DNA of 64,000 bases, taken from NCBI RefSeq assembly GCF_007830235.1, contig NZ_VLKI01000007.1:23195-87194 (forward strand). Direction: 5' to 3'. The position numbers were made by a program, and so were the translations under genes. This document shows positions 1 to 8,356 of this stretch, one piece after another; positions within the stretch are counted from its first letter, which is position 1; every line of letters starts with the position of its first letter. The notes below the pieces were generated by a model that was not told where the DNA came from, made no database searches, and saw only the letters and a list, made by a program, of their open reading frames with translations. Origin of the DNA: Cytobacillus oceanisediminis (GTDB lineage: Bacteria; Bacillota; Bacilli; Bacillales; Cytobacillaceae).

Positions 1-1
1 A

Positions 2-1234
2 ATCATAAAATTTCACCGGGAAAAAGCAGGTCTGACTCAAGGACAGCTAGGAGAGGGTATATGTTCCGTAACCCATTTAAGCAAGATAGAAAGAGGAATC
101 ACTGAATTCTCAGAAGAAATTACAAATCTGCTTGCAAAAAAACTGCAAATTAACCCCCAGGATGAAATTGTTCGGTATCATGATCTTTCTAAAAGGCTAA
201 ATCAATGGCATGATGCTATGATTATGCAGCGTATACCAGAATCTGAAACTCTTAAAATTGAACTGGAAGAAGAAACCCTCATACATATGCCGGAGTTTCA
301 AGTTTTATATCGTTTGCTCTCAGCCAGATATTATTTATCTGTTAATAAATTGGAATCAGCTTTTAGGATTATACAGGAACTGCAAAGGAATGAAACGGCG
401 TTATCACCGCATGACCGTGGTATGTTAAAGCATGTACTCGGCATCTATTATTTTCTTACCGGCCAATTTCTTGATTGCATCAGCAGTCTAACTTCAATCG
501 ATCAAGACCAATATAACCATGAAGAATATTATTATCATTTGGCGATCGCGTACCATTCCATCCATTCCAATATCACAGCCTATTATTATGGAAAAAAGGC
601 CCTTCAATATTTTCAAAGAACACTAAACATCCTTCGTATCATCGATACCGAAATGCTTTTGATCATTCAGCTTAATTCAAAAGAACTTCACGACTTTAAT
701 GAAACAAAAGAAAAATATGAACAGCTTATTAAATTATGCGATGCTTGTAACTCAGATGCCCGGAAATCCAAACTTTATCATAATCTTGCATTCGAATATT
801 TTCGGAGGAAAAAGTATCGTGATTCTGCGGCACTATACAAGGAAGCTATAAAATTAACAGAGGAAAATGCCCCTCACTACTTAACGGCATTAGATGGATA
901 TATACATACCTGTTTTAAAGGAAGTCTGCAGCCTAAAGAGACTTTAATAGAATTATCGGAAAAAGGCTTAAAGCAGGCAAAAGACCTGGATTCTTATACA
1001 TGGATTTACTTTCAACTGCATCTCCATTTATTAAGGGAGGAAGAAAAATTATATTATCAATTAATAGAGGAAACCGCATTGCCATACTTTAAGAATATTG
1101 GCTATGGCATCTTAATCGACCATTACGAGAAAAAGCTGTTTCATTATTACTCTCGAAAGGGAGATGCCCAAAAAGCTTTGGAATTGGCAAGTTCGTTTAT
1201 ACATAAACAAAAAAGCTATTATGATCATGACTAA
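2..1234 (+). CDS. XRE-family HTH regulator with TPR repeats (5' end outside window)
   Basis: The reading frame is open from base 2, so the gene begins upstream of the window; the ATG at 218 is internal. The first ~45 visible residues form an XRE-type helix-turn-helix (KAGLTQGQLGEGI, then THLSKIERG). The remaining ~340 residues are helical, with repeated Leu/Tyr/Ala spacing of tetratricopeptide repeats (for example KLYHNLAFEYFRRKKYRDSA). HTH plus TPR is the architecture of RNPP-type quorum regulators (PlcR, NprR, PrgX) and related XRE-TPR proteins, which bind DNA through the N-terminus and often sense peptides through the TPRs. No signalling-peptide gene follows it; the next gene is convergent. 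The architecture is clear; peptide sensing is inference. Confidence 0.85.
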   Translation: MIKFHREKAGLTQGQLGEGICSVTHLSKIERGITEFSEEITNLLAKKLQINPQDEIVRYHDLSKRLNQWHDAMIMQRIPESETLKIELEEETLIHMPEFQVLYRLLSARYYLSVNKLESAFRIIQELQRNETALSPHDRGMLKHVLGIYYFLTGQFLDCISSLTSIDQDQYNHEEYYYHLAIAYHSIHSNITAYYYGKKALQYFQRTLNILRIIDTEMLLIIQLNSKELHDFNETKEKYEQLIKLCDACNSDARKSKLYHNLAFEYFRRKKYRDSAALYKEAIKLTEENAPHYLTALDGYIHTCFKGSLQPKETLIELSEKGLKQAKDLDSYTWIYFQLHLHLLREEEKLYYQLIEETALPYFKNIGYGILIDHYEKKLFHYYSRKGDAQKALELASSFIHKQKSYYDHD

Positions 1235-1242
1235 ATAAAACA

Positions 1243-1287
1243 AGGCTTGTACCTGGCTGCAGGTATATATTAGCCAGGCACAAGCCT
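1243..1287. terminator. Long hairpin between convergent genes
   Basis: AGGCTTGT and CTGGCT on the left pair with AGCCAG and ACAAGCCT on the right, with a small internal mismatch. It lies between the ends of the regulator and the convergent acetamidase and can serve both directions, though neither side has a long T run. Confidence 0.6.
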
Positions 1288-1299
1288 AAATCTAGTTAT

Positions 1300-2235
1300 T
1301 TATCTTATCGCCCCATGCGGCAGAACAGCATGGACTCCTTTTACTCCATTAACCACCTGTGTAATTCTCAAATCAACCGTCACACTTGCTAATGCTAGTG
1401 CTTCGGCTTTTTCAACCTCATGAATCTCCTGGATCAGTTCCACTATTCCATTGAGAGCTTCACCCGCTGCTGTATTCAGGTCTTCATTAAAACCAAATGT
1501 AATCCAGCCTGCAGGGGTATTGGCCCTTGGCAGCTTCAGCTGCAAATCTTCTCTAATCGTTAAAGTAATATCAACTAAATCCATTGGACACTCGATGGCT
1601 GTACCAGATACTTCTCCATCTCCCTGGGCTGCATGGCCATCACCAATGGAGAAAAGAGCACCTTCTACAGAAATCGGCAGATATAAAGTGCTTCCTCTTC
1701 CAAGCTCTTTGCAATCAATATTTCCCCCACAATAACGCGGAGGAGAAGTGGAATGGATGCCGGATTCTGCAGGTGCTACCCCCATCAATCCGATGAATGG
1801 ATTAAGAGCTACGTGAAAGAGCCTATCAGAAATCTGGCATGTGCCAGTCATAGCGGTAGGGTTCAGTTTCCAATCCAATTGAATTCGATCCCCGCCAGTT
1901 AAACCAAGTTGATCATTTTGCCAGCTCTTATTCCCGCCTGCCCAATTCCGTCCATACCATCCCGGGACAATATCATTGAGTTTTACTTCCAGAACCATTC
2001 CTGGCTTTGCCTGTTTGACTTCGATTGGTCCCACCATTGGATGACCTGGCTTTTCTTCATTCTCTCTTGATTGAAAAACAACTCTTTTCTCATCCTTTGA
2101 GCTTGAATAGCCCCATTGGATATCAGGAGTTTGCAGACGAATGGAATCGCCTGAATCGATCGTTAAAATGGGTTGGTACTCATTGCTAAATGAACCATGC
2201 AGGTTTTGCTTATTTATTGTCAGTGTATGTTTCAT
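1300..2235 (-). CDS. Acetamidase/formamidase family protein
   Basis: This 311-residue protein belongs to the FmdA/AmdA family, which hydrolyses formamide, acetamide and short amides to ammonia and the carboxylate in the cytoplasm. Family hallmarks visible are GHPMVGPIEV, VLEVKLNDIVPG, NPFIGLMGVAP, GGNIDCKEL and SIGDGHAAQGDGEVSGTA, all in the expected order and at normal family length. An AAGGGG ribosome-binding site lies upstream of the ATG. It is separated by about 70 bp from an EamA exporter on the same strand and may be cotranscribed with it. The natural substrate cannot be read from the sequence. Family assignment is secure. Confidence 0.9.
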   Translation of the reverse strand: MKHTLTINKQNLHGSFSNEYQPILTIDSGDSIRLQTPDIQWGYSSSKDEKRVVFQSRENEEKPGHPMVGPIEVKQAKPGMVLEVKLNDIVPGWYGRNWAGGNKSWQNDQLGLTGGDRIQLDWKLNPTAMTGTCQISDRLFHVALNPFIGLMGVAPAESGIHSTSPPRYCGGNIDCKELGRGSTLYLPISVEGALFSIGDGHAAQGDGEVSGTAIECPMDLVDITLTIREDLQLKLPRANTPAGWITFGFNEDLNTAAGEALNGIVELIQEIHEVEKAEALALASVTVDLRITQVVNGVKGVHAVLPHGAIR

Positions 2236-2305
2236 AGATAATCGCCCCTTGAAAGGTATATTGACTTAAAAAATTATGTAATCAGTCTGCTTAGATCTTA
2301 ATGAC

Positions 2306-3241
2306 CTAAGCAGTTTTATTTTTTACGATATTTCCTTTGAGCTTTCTCTTAAATAGGTTTGGATTTGTGCCTGCATAAACGCCTGTTAGAACGAATCCAG
2401 CTCCTATTCCATGAGCCAATGTAAAGGTTTCCCCTAAAAAGATGGTGGCCATGATGACAGCTGATACTGGCATCACATTAATAAAAATAGATGCCTTTGC
2501 TGCACCAACTTCTTTAATTCCGTTATAGTACATAACAAACGAGACAACTGTAACAAAAATGCTCATATGAGCAATGGCTGCCCATGTAGTTAAACTAGCT
2601 TCCTGGACATCCAGCCAGGATGTTTCAGCCAGAGCAAAGGGCAATAGAAACAAAGTACCATACGCAACTGCATAGGTTGTTGATTCCACTGAACTAAACT
2701 TCTTCAATACGACTTTACCCACTACGCTGTAAATGGCCCAGCTTACAACAGCTCCAAGCAAAACGAAATCAATCGGTTCAAAACCATATTGGAAAAGGGT
2801 GAGAATGTGTCCTTCGGTAATGATAAAAACAACTCCAGTCAGAGCAATTGCCATCCCTATTATGCTGTTCCTGGTAATCTTCTCTTTTAAAAATAATCCC
2901 GATAAAAGAACGATTAGTACTGGATTAGAAGCAATAAATAACGAACTTTTAATAACCGGTGCATGTTTGGTGGCTAGAAAGAAACAAATATTATACAAAG
3001 CAATTCCCGTTAAACCGAGAAGAACAAACAAACCATGGTCCTTTAAAGTCGGCTTCTTCCGATCTTTTTCCATAACCCACATAAGCGGGAAAAGCAGGAT
3101 GGCTGCCCCAAAAAAACGCAAAAAAGCAACGGTAGCCGGCTCAAAGCTTTGCACGGCAAACTTCCCAGCTATAAATGCGCTGCCCCAGGTGGCAGTAGCT
3201 AAAGTCAGCATTCCATATATAACCCATAATCTCTTTTTCAA
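2306..3241 (-). CDS. EamA/DMT-family transporter
   Basis: This 311-residue protein has about ten hydrophobic segments arranged as two five-helix halves, as in EamA (DUF6) drug/metabolite exporters. Typical motifs are TWGSAFIAGKFAV near the N-terminus, FLRFFGAAILLFPL in helix 2, and a second repeat beginning around GAVVSWAIYSVVGK. The start is TTG with a weak AAGGCG six bases upstream. Members export amino acids, nucleosides or other small metabolites; the substrate here is unknown. A lysine-rich tail follows the last helix. It may share a transcript with the downstream acetamidase. Confidence 0.88.
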   Translation of the reverse strand: MKKRLWVIYGMLTLATATWGSAFIAGKFAVQSFEPATVAFLRFFGAAILLFPLMWVMEKDRKKPTLKDHGLFVLLGLTGIALYNICFFLATKHAPVIKSSLFIASNPVLIVLLSGLFLKEKITRNSIIGMAIALTGVVFIITEGHILTLFQYGFEPIDFVLLGAVVSWAIYSVVGKVVLKKFSSVESTTYAVAYGTLFLLPFALAETSWLDVQEASLTTWAAIAHMSIFVTVVSFVMYYNGIKEVGAAKASIFINVMPVSAVIMATIFLGETFTLAHGIGAGFVLTGVYAGTNPNLFKRKLKGNIVKNKTA

Positions 3242-3575
3242 GTCTTCGCCTTCATTCTTTTTTAATTTTTATAAATAGTATTATAGCATCTTATTCGTAT
3301 TCCGAAATAGTTTTTTAGAAAGGTATAAGCTTGCAGTAAAATATAGGAAAAAAGAACGATTAAATATATTATTTTTAATCGTTCTTTATCGATTTAAAGC
3401 GAAAAACTGAGTTTTTTCCTCTATATGTACTATTAGGAAGTGGGTTATTAAAAAAATCTAGCTTTAAAATTTGCTGAAAATTCATACTTTCATCTCTGTT
3501 GGTCAATAACCTCATCTTATATTATTTCTTTAGGGTCCCGAATAAATGTGGGCTACTAAGAAGGGGTGAATACAT
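3242..3575. other. Divergent intergenic region
   Basis: This 334-bp gap lies between the EamA gene (leftward) and the M14 peptidase gene (rightward) and should hold both promoters. The only structure I can support is the hairpin at 3351-3387. I see no convincing -35/-10 pair, coding potential or RNA gene. Confidence 0.5.
3351..3387. other. 14-bp stem hairpin in divergent spacer
   Basis: AAAGAACGATTAAA at 3351-3364 is the exact reverse complement of 3374-3387, with a 9-base AT-only loop. It lacks a following T run, so it is either a regulatory palindrome or a protein-binding site rather than a standard terminator. Confidence 0.5.
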
Positions 3576-4709
3576 ATGAAGAAGATGAACATTGCAGGGA
3601 AGGTTAGTATGCTAACAGCACTTTTTGTTTTGCTGTTCTCCTCGCTTTCCTTTGCGGCAACCGTACCAGGAGGACCATCGACAGAAGGAAAGACGAACAT
3701 TAACAGCATGCTATCCTATGAAGAAGTTGTTAAGACTCTTACTGATATCGAACAGACAAGCAAGGGGAAAGTAGAAGTCTTTACTCTGGATCGGTTCGGT
3801 AAATCCGAACAGGGAAGAAGTATTTATGTAGCCAAGGTTGGAACAGGGGAAAAGAAAGTTTGGATCCAGGCGCAAATCCATGGGAATGAAAAACTGGTAA
3901 CAGAGGCAGCGCTGCAATTGTTAAAAACCTATGCAAGCAACAATTCCAAGGATGTACAAACAGTCCTGGAAGAGTCCACTCTATATTTTATTCCGATGTA
4001 CAATCCAGATGGAGCGGAGATGAATACTCGCGGAACAAAGATTGCCGAAACCGAACAGTATCTCGACCTAAATCGCGATTGGGTTTCTGAAGGCGGATTT
4101 GCTGCAAAGGAATCCAAAGTGGTCTATTCATACTGGGCAGAGTTGAAGCCTGATTTTGCCATTGATTTGCATCATCAAGGATTGAAGCAGGTTTATGGTA
4201 CGAATGAAGCGACTTCATTCTCTCTAGGAGTCTCTCTGGCGCCAAACGGGCCAACATTGCCAAACTATAAGAACTACAATGATGTTACAAGACAAATGCT
4301 GGCATACGTATATGATGAAATGAGCGGTTATGGCTACACCCATATTGACCGTTATCAAATTGTCGATAGACAAAACCAGATTGGTTACGATATAGATATA
4401 AAGGGCGGAGTTGTATCAGCCATGATGATGGGATTGAACTACAACGGTTTGAACCCTGACAACCATAGCCATCCTGCAGTCTTTTTTGAAACAAAGGGTA
4501 ATTCCAGTGAAGGAAGCCTGGGCCAAAAATCGAATGGATACTTAACCAAACAAAACTATTTGGCCTTAAAATCTCTGGTTTATGGGTATGTGACTGGCGA
4601 GGTAGAAGAGGTTGATCCAAATCATTGGAATGACATACCGGCCTATCCATTAGCCGGTTACTGGACAGATTATAACGGAATTGTTCCAGTTGAATCATCG
4701 GGGTTTTAA
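3576..4709 (+). CDS. Secreted M14-family zinc carboxypeptidase
   Basis: This 377-residue protein starts with a Sec signal peptide (MKKMNIAGKV, then a hydrophobic stretch ending SLSFAA, cleavage near residue 28). The M14 zinc site is visible as H102-x-x-E105 (IHGNEK) and a later His in DLHHQG (199/200). The arginine-containing DLNRDW and the general-base glutamate in FFETKG (about 305) are also present, so it should be active. It removes C-terminal residues from peptides outside the cell. The start is supported by AAGGGGTG 15 bases upstream. A terminator follows directly, so it is probably monocistronic. Substrate specificity is not deducible. Confidence 0.9.
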   Translation: MKKMNIAGKVSMLTALFVLLFSSLSFAATVPGGPSTEGKTNINSMLSYEEVVKTLTDIEQTSKGKVEVFTLDRFGKSEQGRSIYVAKVGTGEKKVWIQAQIHGNEKLVTEAALQLLKTYASNNSKDVQTVLEESTLYFIPMYNPDGAEMNTRGTKIAETEQYLDLNRDWVSEGGFAAKESKVVYSYWAELKPDFAIDLHHQGLKQVYGTNEATSFSLGVSLAPNGPTLPNYKNYNDVTRQMLAYVYDEMSGYGYTHIDRYQIVDRQNQIGYDIDIKGGVVSAMMMGLNYNGLNPDNHSHPAVFFETKGNSSEGSLGQKSNGYLTKQNYLALKSLVYGYVTGEVEEVDPNHWNDIPAYPLAGYWTDYNGIVPVESSGF

Positions 4710-4734
4710 AATATAGTCGGTAATAAATGAATGG

Positions 4735-4760
4735 AAGCTGGTATTATGCCAGCTTTTTTT
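4735..4760. terminator. Rho-independent terminator between convergent genes
   Basis: AAGCTGG (4735-4741) pairs with CCAGCTT (4749-4755) across a 7-base loop and runs into seven T residues. It ends the M14 peptidase transcript and lies at the 3' end of the small minus-strand gene. Confidence 0.85.
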
Positions 4761-4761
4761 T

Positions 4762-4914
4762 CTATTCTTTATTATTTTTCCGTTCATTTTCATCAACCAT
4801 ATTCTTCACGTCTTCTGTCATTTTATCAAAGGTCTGATTTACACGATTCATTACCGCATCCTGTGGACTGCCGCTATTTTGATATTCAATTCCTTCATTA
4901 AAGTCTTTTTCCAA
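4762..4914 (-). CDS. Small acidic hypothetical protein, 50 aa
   Basis: This short frame starts with TTG at 4914 and has an excellent GGAGGTG ribosome-binding site six bases upstream, the main evidence that it is real. The product is hydrophilic and charged (begins MEKDFNEGIEYQ, then SGSPQDAVMNRVNQTFDKM, ends NERKNNKE), with no Cys, no membrane segment and a predicted helical second half. I do not recognise the family. Its size and composition resemble many small spore-former proteins, but it lacks the SASP signature. It is transcribed convergently with the M14 peptidase and divergently from yyaC. Confidence 0.65.
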   Translation of the reverse strand: MEKDFNEGIEYQNSGSPQDAVMNRVNQTFDKMTEDVKNMVDENERKNNKE

Positions 4915-5200
4915 GTTGTTCACCTCCGTTAAAAATATGATGTGTATAAGAGACCAAAATATTCCTCAAAATGTTACGAAAGATGATGAACAATAATCAG
5001 TCCTTTTTAGTATTATTGTAAAAAGGATCTTTTGAATATATATGTAGTTGAAGGGTAATACATAATGAAGAAATAAGTATAACTATATTAATATTTCCCT
5101 TTTTTGCTTTCGTTGTTTACACTAAGAATAATTATCATTGCTGAAAAAATATGTTCCTTACAAAATAGCAATTATTTACATGAAAGGGGGATAGAGGGAT

Positions 5201-5821
5201 ATGTGGCCTTTTTCAATAAACAAAAAGAGCAAAAAAATAGTGGATGCAGCTAGTTATATTTCGCTAAAGGAAACGACTGAAGAAGCTGAAATTGAAAAAA
5301 TGGTTTCCAAACTGGAAGACATCTTCTACAGTACCTCTAAGGAAATTGTGATATTGTGCATTGGTTCTGACCGTTCTACAGGTGATTCACTTGGCCCTTT
5401 GGTTGGAAAACTTATAGAAGAACGGAACATTCCTTACCCGGTGTATGGAACCCTTAAAGAGCCGGTCCATGCCTTAAATATTAAGAAAGTTATAAAAAAA
5501 ATTTATGAAACCCACCAGGATCCGTTTGTATTCGGGATTGATGCCTGTCTGGGGGATGAGCGGCAAATTGGCTATATTTTAATAAGGGAAGGGTCATTTA
5601 TTCCTGGGAATGCTGTCAATAGGGTTTTGCCAAGTGTAGGGGATTACCATTTGAAGGCGATCGTCAATTCGCTGGATCCTTTATCGCCTATTCATTCCTT
5701 AAACAGTACACGATTATACACTGTTTTAAAGCTGGCTGAGATTATCGGTGAAATTATTGCACGAGTAGCTGCGAATGACCGGATATCAAGAGGGAATGCA
5801 GAGAAAACAAATGTAACTTAA
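5201..5821 (+). CDS. yyaC: Spore protease YyaC
   Basis: This 206-residue protein matches the YyaC (DUF1256) family, homologous to the spore germination protease GPR and made during sporulation. Family signatures are IVILCIGSDRSTGDSLGP, GIDACLGDERQIGYI, and GNAVNRVLPSVGDYHLKAIV. The N-terminal ~45 residues are a lysine/glutamate-rich extension and the C-terminal ~20 residues look disordered. A GGGGGATAGAGGG ribosome-binding region precedes the ATG. It marks the organism as an endospore former. No neighbouring sporulation gene is visible; the following gntR has its own promoter. Confidence 0.92.
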   Translation: MWPFSINKKSKKIVDAASYISLKETTEEAEIEKMVSKLEDIFYSTSKEIVILCIGSDRSTGDSLGPLVGKLIEERNIPYPVYGTLKEPVHALNIKKVIKKIYETHQDPFVFGIDACLGDERQIGYILIREGSFIPGNAVNRVLPSVGDYHLKAIVNSLDPLSPIHSLNSTRLYTVLKLAEIIGEIIARVAANDRISRGNAEKTNVT

Positions 5822-5852
5822 AAGATATTTTTGGTTAAAACAACCAGAAAAA

Positions 5853-5882
5853 TTGCTGTTCTGCAAATAGGTAAGTTATAAT
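5853..5882 (+). promoter_or_regulatory. Predicted promoter of first gntR gene
   Basis: TTGCTG (5853-5858), an 18-base spacer and a perfect TATAAT (5877-5882) give a sigma-A promoter whose start point would fall a few bases before the GTATAC operator at 5892. This predicts autorepression. Confidence 0.65.
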
Positions 5883-5889
5883 CAGTATA

Positions 5890-5900
5890 AAGTATACCAA
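5890..5900. promoter_or_regulatory. GTATAC operator, gntR promoter
   Basis: AAGTATACCAA, core 5892-5897, about 20 bases upstream of the gntR start and just after its predicted -10 box. It is one of 13 intergenic copies of this palindrome in the locus and is probably the binding site of the GntR proteins. Confidence 0.6.
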
Positions 5901-5918
5901 GGAGAAAGAGGGAAATTG

Positions 5919-6593
5919 ATGGGGAATAATTGGACGGAAGATAATTTGATCTCTATTCGTGAGAGAGTTTATCTTCATATTAAAGATTTAATATTGGATG
6001 GTGAATTTAAAGCGGGAGACCGTCTAGTGGAACGGGAACTTGCTGAAAGGCTGAATATCAGCAGGACGCCAATTCGGGAAGCGCTTTTTCGCTTGGAATC
6101 CCAGGGGTTTGTCAAAACCGTACCAAGAAAAGGGGTTATCGTTGCAGATATTTCTGAAAAAGAGATAATAGAAGTATTCACGATCCTTTCTTCTCTTGAG
6201 GTTCTGGCTGCGAAACTGGCAGTGCAAAAGCTGGATGATGTGACGAAAAGCAAGTTCTCAGCAAGCATTAAAAAGGTTGAAGATTACCTGAATAATCCTG
6301 ATGATGATGCTTCCGACCTTCATAGGGACTTGAATCATCTCCTATACAGCTCTGCAAAAAATGTGAAACTTTACGAAATGCTAAGTGGACTATCCGATTA
6401 TATCCGGGCTTTTGCAAAGATCGGTCATAAAAATCCGGGAAGAGCAAAACAGTCAATGGAAGAGCATTTAAAAATCATGGAAGCCATAGTAAATAAAGAA
6501 ATAGAAATGGCAGAATATCTGACAAAAATACATATTGAAAACTCTAAAAAAGCCTACATAGAAGCTGTTCAGCAAAGCGAAAAGAAAAAATAA
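5919..6593 (+). CDS. GntR/FadR-family transcriptional regulator (copy 1)
   Basis: This 224-residue protein has an N-terminal winged helix (residues ~10-75; NISRTPIREALFRLESQGF is the recognition helix region) and a C-terminal all-helical FCD ligand domain of the FadR/VanR subfamily. FCD repressors usually sense small carboxylates. I chose ATG 5919 because GAGGGA lies six bases upstream; a TTG immediately before it is also in frame. The DNA-binding domain is almost the same as that of the regulator at 19424, with the recognition stretch identical, so both should recognise one operator. The GTATAC palindrome lies between its own -10 and start codon. The effector is unknown. Confidence 0.92.
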   Translation: MGNNWTEDNLISIRERVYLHIKDLILDGEFKAGDRLVERELAERLNISRTPIREALFRLESQGFVKTVPRKGVIVADISEKEIIEVFTILSSLEVLAAKLAVQKLDDVTKSKFSASIKKVEDYLNNPDDDASDLHRDLNHLLYSSAKNVKLYEMLSGLSDYIRAFAKIGHKNPGRAKQSMEEHLKIMEAIVNKEIEMAEYLTKIHIENSKKAYIEAVQQSEKKK

Positions 6594-6621
6594 GAAAGAG
6601 CAGTGCTCTTTCTTATTTTTT
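6592..6621 (+). terminator. Terminator after first gntR gene
   Basis: AAGAAAGAGC (6592-6601) pairs perfectly with GCTCTTTCTT (6605-6614), with a 3-base loop followed by ATTTTTT. It overlaps the end of the gntR coding region. Confidence 0.88.
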
Positions 6622-6673
6622 GATCTGACCCCTGATTACCCATATATGTACTTACACTGCAACGGTTTTCATC

Positions 6674-6985
6674 GTTAATCCACTTGGATTAACTCCCATA
6701 TCAGGATTGACCTCTTGAAAATCGGAGGTAATGAGCTCGATTAACTCCCAAAATAGGGGTGAATGCCGTCAAATGGTCGTTAATCCACTCGATTAACGAC
6801 CAAAATAGGGGTGAATGCCGTCAAATGGTCGTTAATCCACTCGATTAACTCCCAAAACAGGAGTGAATGCGGACAAATGGTCGTTAATCCATCCGATTAA
6901 CTCCCAAAACAGGAGTGAGTGCCCGGAAATCGTCGTTAATCAGCTCAATTAACTCCCCATACAGGGGTGATAGGTGCTAAAATTA
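6674..6985. repeat. Six-unit tandem array, 52-bp period
   Basis: Copies of GTTAATCCACTCGATTAAC or close variants start at 6674, ~6727, 6779, 6831, 6883 and 6935, exactly 52 bp apart in the last four. The rest of each unit (CCCAAAAYAGGRGTGAATGC...AAATGGTC) is also conserved. Each unit contains an imperfect GTTAAT/ATTAAC dyad. It fills the gap between gntR and the convergent dehydrogenase gene and has no open frame. Confidence 0.9.
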
Positions 6986-7000
6986 ACAATACCCAGGTTT

Positions 7001-7807
7001 TTATACTCCAATCACTAAAGGTGAAGTTAAATTTTTTAAAACTTTTGCCACACTCATAGCTACAATCGGACTGGACTTAGGGTTTTGTTCATAAGGCACA
7101 TTTGAAACGGATATCTCAGTTTCCCCAAAATAGCCTTTCGCTTTGATGGTATGTGTATTTGTTTGAATGGTCGGATCAGCAAAAACCTGTACTTTTGTGT
7201 TTTCAAAGCCGACTCCGGCAAGACTTAAAGCAGCTGAAACATTTACGCTTTGCGGGAATAACCTCGAGGATTCACGTGCATTGCCTTCATAAATGCATAC
7301 TGGCTCGGTTAAGGTTGCTAAATCTACTTTTTCTTCTGCAATAGTACCTGCCCAGCTTCTCGGGTGTTTCCTTGTTATTAGGGTTATCTCTTCGATCTCT
7401 CCCAAAGCCCCGGCAGCGATTCGGTCCAGTCCGGCAATTGCTGCGGAAGGAACAAAGATTTGCTGGTTATATTTTTGGGCTGTTTCTTTAAGATTTTCAA
7501 AGAAATCCGTGTCACCCAACGCCCCAACAGAAAGAATTATAAGATGGCTGCCGCTTGCCAGTGCTTTCTCCCCGTACATCTGTAATGCTTGATGGCCTGC
7601 TGCTTCAATGACAATATCTAAATCCCCATTAAAAAACTCTTCTTCATTTGCAGTAAAACCAAAAGTTTGCTGAGATGCTTCCATAAATTCTGTTTTTCTT
7701 CTAACAAGTACTGTTTTTAATTCAATATTGCCGGCCTGGCCTCCCTTTATTAACTCTGCAATACTTTTTCCCAGTGTACCATAACCGATGATTCCAGCTT
7801 TTAGCAT
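7001..7807 (-). CDS. Aspartate dehydrogenase-like NAD(P) oxidoreductase
   Basis: This 268-residue protein matches the aspartate dehydrogenase (DUF108) family, which oxidises L-aspartate to iminoaspartate or works in reverse. An N-terminal Rossmann fold is shown by AGIIGYGTLGKSI, followed by DIVIEAAGHQAL, the loop PSAAIAGLDRIAAGALG, and the C-terminal catalytic region with TRKHPRSW and SVNVSAALSLAGVG. I chose ATG 7807 because AAGGAG overlaps the upstream GTG at 7816, which therefore cannot be the start. A GTATAC operator lies about 140 bp upstream. In this locus it may act on an amino or imino acid intermediate rather than on aspartate itself. Confidence 0.85.
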   Translation of the reverse strand: MLKAGIIGYGTLGKSIAELIKGGQAGNIELKTVLVRRKTEFMEASQQTFGFTANEEEFFNGDLDIVIEAAGHQALQMYGEKALASGSHLIILSVGALGDTDFFENLKETAQKYNQQIFVPSAAIAGLDRIAAGALGEIEEITLITRKHPRSWAGTIAEEKVDLATLTEPVCIYEGNARESSRLFPQSVNVSAALSLAGVGFENTKVQVFADPTIQTNTHTIKAKGYFGETEISVSNVPYEQNPKSSPIVAMSVAKVLKNLTSPLVIGV

Positions 7808-7847
7808 ATCGGACACTCCTTATTTAATGTATTTTATTTATATGGTG

Positions 7848-7940
7848 AAAGCTCTGTTAAATTTGTCTTTTGATTTCCGCTAAAGGTACGCAGCGATCGC
7901 GGGCTGCCCGGGAGGCTCCTCGGGGAGAGCGACTGGGGGT
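7848..7940 (-). repeat. Truncated copy of the intergenic dyad repeat
   Basis: AGCTCTGTTAAATTTG, then TGATTTCCGCT and a GGGAGGCTCCTCGG stretch match the reverse orientation of the repeat at 33339-33501. The copy ends abruptly near 7940, six bases before a TTGGTATAC operator, so the missing part was lost or was never inserted. Confidence 0.6.
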
Positions 7941-7945
7941 CTTTG

Positions 7946-7957
7946 TTGGTATACGAT
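7946..7957. promoter_or_regulatory. GTATAC operator
   Basis: TTGGTATACGAT, core 7949-7954, lies between the divergent dehydrogenase and transporter genes. It fits the left half of the TTKGTATACMAA consensus. The AT-rich ATATACAAATT just downstream resembles a weaker second half-site. Confidence 0.55.
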
Positions 7958-8083
7958 ATATTATATACAAATTTAACCTTGATTTTACCGAAATGGAGAT
8001 AAAAACGCAAGGGATTTTCAAGAATATGCTAAAACATCTAAATTTTCAAAATTATTTGCACAATAGCTATTTTTAGTGTTATT

Positions 8084-8095
8084 ATAGTATACAAG
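8084..8095. promoter_or_regulatory. GTATAC operator
   Basis: ATAGTATACAAG, core 8087-8092, in the spacer upstream of the transporter at 8469. Its flanks match the consensus on the right side only. Confidence 0.45.
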
Positions 8096-8263
8096 TTATT
8101 AATAGTGGCAATGGGAGGTGATTATCCGGTAGGGTCTTACCAGTCTCAAAGAGTTGGATTAAAAAGGGTAGATAAAAGAAAGTTGAAATCATTATATTAG
8201 TTGTTGAGTAGAAGAAATTTTCATGATTTAATCTGGAGAATGCAACATGTTTTTTTAACGTAT

Positions 8264-8275
8264 TTGGTATACAAT
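8264..8275. promoter_or_regulatory. GTATAC operator
   Basis: TTTGGTATACAA, core 8267-8272, is a full match to the consensus. It lies about 200 bp upstream of the transporter gene. Confidence 0.6.
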
Positions 8276-8344
8276 CCACCAAATGCAGTGTGCTATTTGG
8301 TAAAAAATTCTTAACCTCCTGGTCATTTTTCAATTTATGAGAAT

Positions 8345-8356
8345 GAGGTATACATA
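8345..8356. promoter_or_regulatory. GTATAC operator
   Basis: GAGGTATACATA, core 8348-8353, about 115 bp upstream of the transporter gene. With the sites at 8087 and 8267 it makes three spaced palindromes in front of one gene, which would allow cooperative or looped binding. Confidence 0.45.

Noticed and set aside
2287..2313. Terminator of the EamA gene (CTGCTTAG/CTAAGCAG hairpin)
   Set aside because: The T run lies on the plus-strand side, inside the EamA coding region, while both neighbouring genes read leftward; without a T run in their direction I cannot support it.
6674..6985. CRISPR array
   Set aside because: The 52-bp units are conserved along most of their length with no unique spacers, and no cas gene is present; the arrays at 10781 and 27425 fail for the same reason.
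7870..8076. A 68-codon plus-strand frame
   Set aside because: It runs through the truncated dyad repeat and the operator at 7949 and has no ribosome-binding site.
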